Origin: Chitinibacter sp. FCG-7
GTDB lineage: Bacteria; Pseudomonadota; Gammaproteobacteria; Burkholderiales; Chitinibacteraceae
NCBI RefSeq assembly: GCF_040047665.1
Contig: NZ_CP157355.1
Location: 2,294,001-2,358,000 of the forward strand
Length of the DNA: 64,000 nucleotides
Direction: 5' to 3'
Under the pieces are notes generated by a model. That model was not told the DNA's origin. It saw only the letters and a list, made by a program, of their open reading frames with translations, and did not search any database. Below, in pieces: positions 28,395 through 34,910 of the stretch. The number at the start of each line of letters is the position of its first letter. Within the stretch, counting starts at the first letter, position 1. The translations under genes were made by a program, and so were the position numbers.

Positions 28395-28638
28395 ACCCAT
28401 CGACCTAGAGCAACTGGTTTCCGTGACTGATGCCGCCGCATCGGCGTTGCTGAATGAGCCAGCAACAAGTAGTGAGTGCAGCATTGAGGTTTGTTTAATT
28501 TGCGCCTTGGACTGCCTGGAGCGAAATCAACGCGACCCAGAGAGCCGCTACAACGCACTGATGGCGCTGGACTATTTGCGCTCTGTGGTCGCTGCCGTGC
28601 GCAAGATCAAACTGAACGGAGGTGCGAGCCATGACTAA
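28387..28638 (+). CDS. Unknown small element protein
   Basis: An 83-residue soluble helical protein (LEQLVSVTDAAASALLNEPA, then CLICALDCLERNQRDPESRY). The first ATG overlaps the preceding small membrane gene, and its stop overlaps the next start. No family was recognised. It belongs to the same dense operon leading to the primase. Confidence 0.5.
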   Translation: MRKPIDLEQLVSVTDAAASALLNEPATSSECSIEVCLICALDCLERNQRDPESRYNALMALDYLRSVVAAVRKIKLNGGASHD

Positions 28639-29047
28639 TCCCACCTTCAATCCAATGCCTGATCACCATGTCCTCAAGGATGCAATTGACCGTATCGCCA
28701 AGGTGTACGACTTTGGCGGCGCGTATGACGTAGCGCCCAATCAGCATTCGCCCCGTGATCGTTTCAACGTTTACAACATGGGCAATCTAGCTGGACAGAC
28801 CGCCTACGCGATGGCGGCACACGCAGCGGAAGGTAATCCGGCTGCACTGATCGACTATTGCAAGTCGGCGTTGCTGGTGCACCTGTTTGGCAGTGCCAAA
28901 ATCGACCAATTGACAGCTAAGAAACAGGCGAAAGCGGCTTTTATCATCGGCTTATTGGGTGATCTGGAAGATGCCTTCGGGCAACCACCGCCCAAGCTGC
29001 GCCCAAGTTATCGCTTGCACCGCCTGCCGACCCAGCGCCACAAATAA
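28631..29047 (+). CDS. Unknown element protein
   Basis: A 138-residue protein from the ATG at 28631, which has GGAGG eight bases before it. The middle is an alanine-rich helical region (AGQTAYAMAAHAAEGNPAAL), and the end is basic and proline-rich. I see no recognised domain. It overlaps the preceding gene by eight bases. Confidence 0.5.
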   Translation: MTNPTFNPMPDHHVLKDAIDRIAKVYDFGGAYDVAPNQHSPRDRFNVYNMGNLAGQTAYAMAAHAAEGNPAALIDYCKSALLVHLFGSAKIDQLTAKKQAKAAFIIGLLGDLEDAFGQPPPKLRPSYRLHRLPTQRHK

Positions 29048-29060
29048 GGAAGCCCACCTA

Positions 29061-29322
29061 ATGACAACGACCTTGAAGCAAGGCGCGGGGGGGGGCTTGC
29101 GCCCAAAATACCGAATTACACCCAGCACTGGCCGCGATTGCTGCCGCGCACATCGAGCTACAGCACGACCAGATTAGCAGCACTGCTGAGCTGATCGGTA
29201 CGGCTAAAACGCTGCTGGCAATGAGCTGGCACGATCTACCGCCGATTGCAGGCGCAACACTGGCAACGCTGATTGCCGAGCTTGAACGATCACAGGAGGG
29301 CGAGCCATGCGCGAATCACTGA
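29061..29322 (+). pseudogene. Small element gene with a poly-G frameshift
   Basis: The frame from ATG 29061 meets nine G residues at 29087-29095 and then ends at 29177 with a basic, unlikely tail. With eight G residues it would continue as a sensible helical protein (HPALAAIAAAHIELQHDQIS, then GATLATLIAELERSQEG) to a stop at 29320-29322. That stop overlaps the primase start. So this is a broken gene, a phase-variable gene, or a miscounted homopolymer. It has a fair ribosome site (AAGGAAGCCCACCTA). Confidence 0.55.
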
Positions 29323-30416
29323 GCGAACGAGTCAAACAAGCAGCGCGGGGCAATTGGCCTTATATCCTGCAAAACATGGGAATACCCGCCAAGCTCTTAG
29401 ACGGACGCAATCACGCTTGCCCAGCTTGCGGGGGTACAGACCGCTTTCAATATACCGTGCGCGGTGCAGGTGCTGAATGGGGGCGCTTTGCCTGCCGTGG
29501 GCTGGATGCCCAAGGCGGGGATGGTTTCAAGCTGGTGATGCACGTGTTTGACCTAAGCTTTGCCGATGCCGTGCGAGTGGTGGCTAGGGTGCTGGGTATC
29601 GACTACACCCATCAAGGCACAAGCATAGCGATTGCCTTGCCAGAAAAACCCAAACAAAACCCAGCAGAAACCCAAACCCAGATTGCTGCCAATGCCGCGA
29701 AGCTGCAAAGCCTATTTGATGTCTGCGAGGTGATGACGCCGCAGGTGATTGCTGGTCGTTACCTCATCAATCGAGGTATTGCGGCAAGGAGCTGGCCAGA
29801 GCCACACAGCAGCCCGCTACGCCATTGCGCTGCACTGGATTACTGGCACGTTACCGATAATCAGCCGCACAAGCTGGGTGCATTTCCTGCGCTGCTGGCG
29901 CGTGTTGATAAACCCAATGGCGCATTGGCCGGACTGCATCGCATTTACTTGAGCGATGACGGCGCAAAGCGAGTCATACGTATGGCGACCGGTTCGCCGG
30001 AGCGCCCCCACTTTAAGGCGCTGGATTCTAAAAAGCTCAAGGCCGTACACGATGGGGCTTTGCGTGGCGCGGCATGTCGGCTGTATCCCGTTGGCACAGA
30101 TGGGCGCTTGGCACTGACCGAGGGGATCGAAACCGCCTTGGCCGTCCATTCCATGACGGGTTTGGCAGCGTGGTCGTGCATCAGTGCGGGCTGCCTTAAA
30201 TCGGTGGTTTTGCCTGCTGATGTGCGTGAAGTGCTGATCTATGCCGACAACGACAGCCCCGATAGCCAGGGGCGCAACGCTGGCAAGGAAGCGGCCTATC
30301 TGTTGGCTGCACGACTGATCGAGGAAGGCCGCAAGGTGAAGGTATTGCTGCCACCGCAAGCGGGTACGGACTGGCTGGACGTACTGAACGACGAATTGAA
30401 CCAAGGAAAAGCCTAA
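29307..30416 (+). CDS. P4-type primase: zinc ribbon plus Toprim
   Basis: The 369-residue protein resembles the N-terminal half of phage P4 alpha. A zinc ribbon (HACPACGGTDRFQYT, with FACRGLDAQGG supplying the second knuckle) lies at about residues 37-75. A Toprim domain spans about 265-360, with the acidic motifs LTEGIETALAVHSM and LIYADNDSPDSQGRNAGKEA. It should prime replication of the element. In P4 the primase and helicase are one polypeptide; here the helicase-like part is a separate gene that begins at the stop codon (TAATG). Confidence 0.9.
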   Translation: MRESLSERVKQAARGNWPYILQNMGIPAKLLDGRNHACPACGGTDRFQYTVRGAGAEWGRFACRGLDAQGGDGFKLVMHVFDLSFADAVRVVARVLGIDYTHQGTSIAIALPEKPKQNPAETQTQIAANAAKLQSLFDVCEVMTPQVIAGRYLINRGIAARSWPEPHSSPLRHCAALDYWHVTDNQPHKLGAFPALLARVDKPNGALAGLHRIYLSDDGAKRVIRMATGSPERPHFKALDSKKLKAVHDGALRGAACRLYPVGTDGRLALTEGIETALAVHSMTGLAAWSCISAGCLKSVVLPADVREVLIYADNDSPDSQGRNAGKEAAYLLAARLIEEGRKVKVLLPPQAGTDWLDVLNDELNQGKA

Positions 30417-32218
30417 TGAAGAACGAAACCGAAGCACTGAGCCAAGCGGGTTTTGATGCGGCCAACCCCGATAATGCACCGGAGTTTGTACCCCAAGCGG
30501 TGCTTGGTTTGCTGGGTGCTGTAGAAGCGTATTACGACACGATCAAGGGTGACTTGGTTTATATCGGCGTGAAGCACGACAAAGACCACGGCTTAACGCA
30601 TCAAGCGCCATTGCGCTTATGCCGTGACTTGGAAGTGATCGGGCAAGGCGCAGATAGTTATGGCGACCATTACCGCTTAATCCGCTGGCGTGATTGCATG
30701 ACGGATGCCGAACAGGTGGCCGCGCTGCCGAGTAGCGGCATTGGCGAGCGCGAAGGCTGGGCGCTACTCAATAGCAAGGGCTTGGCGGTGTCGAGCAATC
30801 GACGCGCACGGGAAAAGCTGGCCGACTACCTACACACCGAAGGCGATACCACGCGCTATGCCATAACCCAGCAAAGCGGCTGGCAATACGGCGCGTTTGT
30901 GCTGCCAACAGGTGAAGTAATTGGCGAGCCTGAGCGCCAAATCTTTTACCCTGCCGCTGCCACCTACCGCCCAGCTTTCACGCCCAAAGGCACAAGCCAG
31001 AGCTGGCGCGATACCGTGGGCGCATTGGCGAAAGATAACCCGCTGGTCATGACGGTGGTTGCGTGTTCGCTGGCTGGCGCATTGCTGGAGCATATCGGCG
31101 CGACAGAGGGATTCGGGCTGCACCTGCATACCGAAACCAGTAGCGGCAAATCAACGTGTGGCGATGTGGCCGCGAGTGTATGGGGTAATCCCAAGCAGAT
31201 CATGCAGTCATGGGACGGTACAAACATCGGCCTGACCAATTCAGCCGAGTTTGCCAACAGCATGATGCTTTACTTGGACGAGATCGGCGCGGGTGATGCC
31301 CGAAAGATGGGGAGCATCATTTACACCATGCTCAATGGTGTATCCCGCACCCAAGGCCGCAAGGACGGCGGTAACCGCGCAAAGCGACAGTGGTTAATGA
31401 CACTGGTTTCAACGGGTGAGGTAGCCATGAGCCAATACCTCAATGAAGGTGGCCAGACCGTGCGGGGTGGGCAAGAAATCCGCTTACTCGATATGCCTGC
31501 CGATGGTGGCCTGTATCGGGCTTTTGACTGCATTCATGGTTGCGCAGATGGTGGTGCATTCTCTACCGAGCTAAAAGCCGCAGCGCGAGCCAATTACGGC
31601 ACGATAGGCCGCGAGTTTGTGGCTTGGCTACAGTGCAACCCCGACAAAGTTGCGCCGTGCGTGGAAGTGATTACAGGCCGGATGCTGGCTGAATTACCCA
31701 GCCATGCTGCGCCACTGGTGAGGCGAGCCAGTCACAAATTCGCAACGCTGGCCGCTGCGCTGGTGCTGGCGAGTGAATCCAATCTAACGGGCTGGACTGC
31801 CGAAGAATCATTCCAAGCGGTGTGTACCTCATGGCGGCGCTGGCTATCCGTCTTTGGCCTTGCTTCACGCGATGACGAGAGACTGATCGAGCAGGCCGAC
31901 CGCGCATTGTCTGCTGCGCAGTATGGCCGCTTTGTTCTGCTGCCGATTGGTGAACATGAGCCAGTGTTGCAAAACCTAATGGGCTACAAGCGCATAAGCA
32001 AAGAGGGCGATTCTGTTTTCTTTGTGTTGCCTCATTCCTTCAAAGATGAAGTGACCAAGGGCTACGAACTAAAGAAAGCCTGCGCGGTATTGCATGAAGC
32101 GGGGATGCTGGAAAAGCCCAAAGGCCATGATGGATGGACCATTTTGTATGAGCGCGGAAAGCCGCGAGCGTACAAGATGACGCTGCGACCTTGTAAGGAA
32201 GGTGAGATCGAGAAATAA
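30416..32218 (+). CDS. DUF927 helicase-like replication protein
   Basis: A 600-residue protein whose centre (about residues 190-380) is the DUF927 domain found in replication proteins of phages and islands. Walker A is ETSSGKSTCGD and Walker B is MMLYLDEIGAGDARKMGS. An arginine-rich loop follows (SRTQGRKDGGNRAKR). The C-terminal 170 residues probably form a winged-helix DNA-binding domain (DEVTKGYELKKACAVLHEAG). It likely opens the adjoining iteron-bearing origin at 32243 together with the primase. The start overlaps the primase stop. Confidence 0.88.
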   Translation: MKNETEALSQAGFDAANPDNAPEFVPQAVLGLLGAVEAYYDTIKGDLVYIGVKHDKDHGLTHQAPLRLCRDLEVIGQGADSYGDHYRLIRWRDCMTDAEQVAALPSSGIGEREGWALLNSKGLAVSSNRRAREKLADYLHTEGDTTRYAITQQSGWQYGAFVLPTGEVIGEPERQIFYPAAATYRPAFTPKGTSQSWRDTVGALAKDNPLVMTVVACSLAGALLEHIGATEGFGLHLHTETSSGKSTCGDVAASVWGNPKQIMQSWDGTNIGLTNSAEFANSMMLYLDEIGAGDARKMGSIIYTMLNGVSRTQGRKDGGNRAKRQWLMTLVSTGEVAMSQYLNEGGQTVRGGQEIRLLDMPADGGLYRAFDCIHGCADGGAFSTELKAAARANYGTIGREFVAWLQCNPDKVAPCVEVITGRMLAELPSHAAPLVRRASHKFATLAAALVLASESNLTGWTAEESFQAVCTSWRRWLSVFGLASRDDERLIEQADRALSAAQYGRFVLLPIGEHEPVLQNLMGYKRISKEGDSVFFVLPHSFKDEVTKGYELKKACAVLHEAGMLEKPKGHDGWTILYERGKPRAYKMTLRPCKEGEIEK

Positions 32219-32242
32219 AATTCTCGTGTACGCGAAAAACTG

Positions 32243-32508
32243 CCTGATACACCTGATACCCTGATACGGAATGATTAATATATTGTTTTTATTGAATTAT
32301 TTTGTATCAGGTTTGTATCAGGTTTGTATCAGGTTTGTATCAGGTTTGTATCAGGTTTTAGCTCCGTATCAGGTTGATAAAAAACACCACGCAATTCCAC
32401 GCGAGCCAACCTGATACGTATCAGGCAAATTATCGGCTACCTGATACAAAGAAACCTAGCATTCATGCGGGTTTGCGGGGTGCGTATCAGGGTATCAGGT
32501 GTATCAGG
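32243..32508. repeat. Iteron array, candidate replication origin of the element
   Basis: The octamer GTATCAGG occurs 15 times on either strand within 266 bases. Three copies are inverted at 32243-32267. Five direct copies spaced exactly 11 bases run from 32304 to 32355, with another at 32366. A fused palindrome CCTGATAC-GTATCAGG sits at 32410-32425, with one inverted copy at 32440 and three direct copies at 32484-32508. An AT-rich stretch lies between the first two groups (32270-32303). This is the form of an iteron origin read by a P4-alpha-like initiator. Confidence 0.8.
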
Positions 32509-32628
32509 CAAAAAATGCACGTATATACACATTGCAAAATCAGCGGCGCAAAAACAGGCTGGTTTGTAAGGATTGGATTGATCGTCTGGCGCGTGGCTTG
32601 TTGCGTGATGGGAGGCTATACTTGCAAC

Positions 32629-32752
32629 TGGCTTGTCTGAAGGCCGAGCAGGTGAACCGTTTGAAACAAGCGCATAACTCTCGGAGATACCAGGCAGCCC
32701 CTTCTATCTTGATGCAAGGCTGTGCTTGCAGTTAGCCTTGCGGGTTTTTCTG
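32629..32752 (+). ncRNA. Candidate small RNA of the element
   Basis: A -10-like TATACT (32617-32622) is followed by about 90 bases without a convincing frame. They end in a strong intrinsic terminator: GCAAGGCT (32714-32721) pairs with AGCCTTGC (32734-32741), then GGGTTTTT. A similar promoter-like segment (TGGCTTG followed by GGCTATACT) recurs at 32924-32949. P4 immunity depends on a small RNA, so the location is suggestive. The remainder of 32753-33136 shows no gene that I can support. Confidence 0.3.
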
Positions 32753-33136
32753 CTTCTAACAAGCCGTGATTCCAGAAACTCTAGCGCTAGGCGGTGTTGC
32801 TTTGACAGTATCGCGCTCGGTGAGTATATTTTGATTTGAGCCTTGGCTGATTTCCTCCTGTCGCAAGTAGAGCGAGTGTGATTGAAACCAGTCGAGGCTC
32901 TTTTGCGTTTAGCACATGGCTTGTGGCTTGATTGGGTGGTGGCTATACTAATCAAGCGCCCCGAGGTTGGTTGAGCTGTTCATGACTCGAATTTTGTTGA
33001 GTTTGAGTTAGCGGATGGCAAGGTTCCCATAGGGGTGTTTTCTATTCATTTTCCTTTATATGAGTAGATCCTTGCTCCTTGGGTAAATACAGTTACACAC
33101 CACCCATTACCTAGCTAATCTACCGATCATGAGCCG

Positions 33137-33763
33137 ATGAAATGGCTCACTATCCAAACCCTCATCGCGTGGTCGTATCATCAGCAAGGCATTACCGCCT
33201 ATTCGCGCTGGATGAGTCGTAATCCAGTAGGGGTGCAACGAGATTGCAACGAGGTGGCCGCGCAAATGATTGCTGCGATTGCCGAGCTACCCACCGAGCA
33301 AGCTGCCGCGATACGGGCGGCATTTGCTGGGCGTATTTCACACATTGAAGCGTTGGCCGAGCTAATCCCAGTGCTGATGCCCTGCAAACAATCGGGAGTG
33401 CTGGTGCTGCCGTTTGAGTTTCGGCGCGATTGTGTGCGCCAATGGACAGGCGCTATTCAGCAAATCAATTTTAGAGCAGCCAGCAAAACCTACTGGCCTG
33501 AGCATAGCCACATGAAGGCCGCACGGCTCTACTGGCGTGTACGTGATGGCCTGCTAGACCATTGGCTGAATGATGCACTGGCAACGCTGGCAGTGCGATA
33601 TAGTGACCTCATCGAGATGCAGACCGCCGCACCCGTTGCCGCCAAGCCAAAGCTAGAGTCTGTCCGACTGCCAAGAGCGCAAATTGAGCTGATCACCACA
33701 CTAGCGAGTAGGGCAATTAGCAGTGATGCTTTGATTGAGATACGTGCAATGCTTGCGAGCTGA
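33137..33763 (+). CDS. Unknown element protein, last gene before attR
   Basis: A 208-residue soluble protein that I do not recognise. It is helical, with alanine-rich helices (EVAAQMIAAIAELPTEQAAA), a central FRRDCVRQWTGAIQQINFR segment, then an aromatic patch (RLYWRVRDGLLDHW). It begins MKWLTIQTLIAWSY, with two ATGs within ten bases and no clear ribosome site. It stands apart from the replication operon, behind about 900 bases of control DNA, so it has its own promoter. The position next to attR is typical for cargo. Confidence 0.55.
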   Translation: MKWLTIQTLIAWSYHQQGITAYSRWMSRNPVGVQRDCNEVAAQMIAAIAELPTEQAAAIRAAFAGRISHIEALAELIPVLMPCKQSGVLVLPFEFRRDCVRQWTGAIQQINFRAASKTYWPEHSHMKAARLYWRVRDGLLDHWLNDALATLAVRYSDLIEMQTAAPVAAKPKLESVRLPRAQIELITTLASRAISSDALIEIRAMLAS

Positions 33764-33784
33764 TGAGGGGGCAAGGGTTCCCGA

Positions 33785-33850
33785 AATGGGTACGGTATCA
33801 ATACGGTAAGGGGCTGGTGCTTGTACCGTATTCGGCGCTGGTGCTGGTAC
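33785..33850. repeat. Inverted and direct repeats near attR
   Basis: AATACGGTA (33800-33808) is perfectly inverted as TACCGTATT (33824-33832). A 14-base direct repeat, GCTGGTGCTtGTAC and GCTGGTGCTgGTAC, overlaps it (33813 and 33837). It lies just after the last gene and could be a recombination-directionality site or a transcription stop. There is no gene in 33764-34217. Confidence 0.45.
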
Positions 33851-33961
33851 GCAAAAAAGTACGCAGCAAAACGGCAAGATTACAGCAAGGGTGAATGCAG
33901 GAGTTTTACGGAGGGTGTGCGGTTTTGAGTAGCGAGGTTTCGGCGAGGGTATCTGCGAAAT

Positions 33962-34003
33962 CTACCCCCAGTGAAGGGGTTATCTACCCCCATTCCTACC
34001 CCT
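33962..34003. repeat. Integrase arm-type sites, right
   Basis: CTACCCCC occurs at 33962 and 33984, and an imperfect copy (CTACCCCT) at 33996. The run CTACCCCCATTCCTACCCC matches the left side at 24282-24300 exactly. These lie about 60 bases inside attR. Confidence 0.65.
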
Positions 34004-34056
34004 AAATCAGGTTGGTGGCTTATTTGTCGAGCAAAAATGCGGGTTTTGTTGTATTT

Positions 34057-34079
34057 TTCGAGTCCCGTCATACCACCAA
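34057..34079 (+). repeat. attR of the integrated element
   Basis: TTCGAGTCCCGTCATA is identical to the tRNA-Met 3' end at 24145, then CCACCAA with one G missing. Only this 3' fragment of the tRNA is present, so this is the distal att site. Confidence 0.85.
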
Positions 34080-34111
34080 GACATGATCCGCAGTAGTTCG
34101 CGGTGATACAG

Positions 34112-34149
34112 AAAGCCCCGTAAATCTTAGGATTGCGGGGCTTTTTGTT
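34112..34149. terminator. Terminator beyond attR, right copy
   Basis: GAAAGCCCCG pairs with CGGGGCTTT, then a T run. It differs from the left copy by one base in the stem-loop and probably was the original tRNA-Met terminator. It also faces the end of kdpE from the other side. Confidence 0.8.
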
Positions 34150-34217
34150 TTTAGCCTGAGTTGATTGCCATCGCAACAGCTGTTGCAATCTGTTTGTGTT
34201 TTTGGCGTGCCCTGCTT

Positions 34218-34910
34218 TCAAGCGATCAGCTTGTAGCCTACGCCGGTTTCGGTGATCAGGTGTTCGGGCAGGGCTGGATCGCGTTCCAGTTTTTGACGCA
34301 AATGCCCCATATAGACGCGTAAATACTGGCCTGATTCGCTGTGGTTGGGCCCCCACACCTGGCGCAATAACTCGCGGTGCGTCCGCACCTTGCCCGCTTC
34401 ACGAATCAAGACGCCGAGCAGACGGTATTCGATGGGAGTCAAGTGGATCTGCTGCTCCTGGCGATATACCTGCCGCTGTACCAGATCAACCCGGATCTCG
34501 CCAAAGCTGAATGTCTGGGTGTTTTTCGCGCTTCGCCCCGCATGGCGGCGCAGCAAAACCCGCACACGGGCGAGGCATTCGTCGACGCCAAAGGGCTTGG
34601 TCAGATAGTCGTCTGCGCCAGCGTCAAGTGCGGCGACTTTTTCGCTTTCCTGCGAGCGGGCGGAGAGCACCAGAATCGGCAGATCGGTCCAGTCGCGCAG
34701 TTGCCGGATGACTTCCAGCCCGTCCTGATCAGGCAAGCCCAGGTCCAGAATCACCAGATCCGGCTGGCGGCTGGCGACGGTGATCAGCCCGCGCTGTGCG
34801 GTTTCTGCTTCGATCACATCCATGCCTGCCAGCTCCAGCGAGGTGCGCAAAAACCGGCGGATCGGCGCTTCGTCTTCGATCAGGGCGATGGTGGCGGTGT
34901 GCTCGTTCAT
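34218..34910 (-). CDS. kdpE: Response regulator KdpE
   Basis: KdpE is the OmpR-type regulator that turns on kdpFABC at low potassium or high osmolarity. The 230-residue protein has a receiver domain (acidic pair in ALIEDEAPI, phospho-Asp in VILDLGLPDQDG at about residue 55, Lys in YLTKPFG). A winged-helix domain follows, ending TGVGYKLIA. It overlaps kdpD by four bases and is the last gene of the kdp operon. A likely binding site is at 42496-42519. Confidence 0.95.
   Translation of the reverse strand: MNEHTATIALIEDEAPIRRFLRTSLELAGMDVIEAETAQRGLITVASRQPDLVILDLGLPDQDGLEVIRQLRDWTDLPILVLSARSQESEKVAALDAGADDYLTKPFGVDECLARVRVLLRRHAGRSAKNTQTFSFGEIRVDLVQRQVYRQEQQIHLTPIEYRLLGVLIREAGKVRTHRELLRQVWGPNHSESGQYLRVYMGHLRQKLERDPALPEHLITETGVGYKLIA

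Larger units (their letters stand above)
24145..34079. mobile_element. Integrated satellite-like element with a P4-type replication module
   Basis: About 9.9 kb bounded by att repeats at tRNA-Met. Order: tyrosine integrase, unknown gene, alpA, winged-helix-like gene, antirepressor, five small genes (one frameshifted), primase, DUF927 helicase-like gene, iteron array, possible small RNA, unknown gene, integrase arm sites, attR. There are no capsid, packaging or conjugation genes. The int-alpA-primase/helicase order recalls P4-like satellites; the iterons imply autonomous replication after excision. The two unknown end genes (25797, 33137) are where such elements usually carry accessory functions. 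Confidence 0.85.

Noticed and set aside
32304..32355. Tandem repeat considered as a CRISPR array
   Set aside because: The unit is only 11 bp with no spacers, no cas genes are nearby, and the octamer also occurs inverted around it, which fits iterons.
32499..32735. 78-codon frame starting within the iterons
   Set aside because: GTG start inside repeats, no ribosome site, and a stop inside the terminator loop; a small RNA is at least as likely.
32704..32955. 83-codon minus-strand basic frame in the element
   Set aside because: Overlaps the terminator and promoter-like segments; no ribosome site or recognisable domain.
24145..34079. Search for insertion sequence or transposase genes
   Set aside because: No transposase-like protein and no short target duplications were seen; the only recombinase is the tyrosine integrase.
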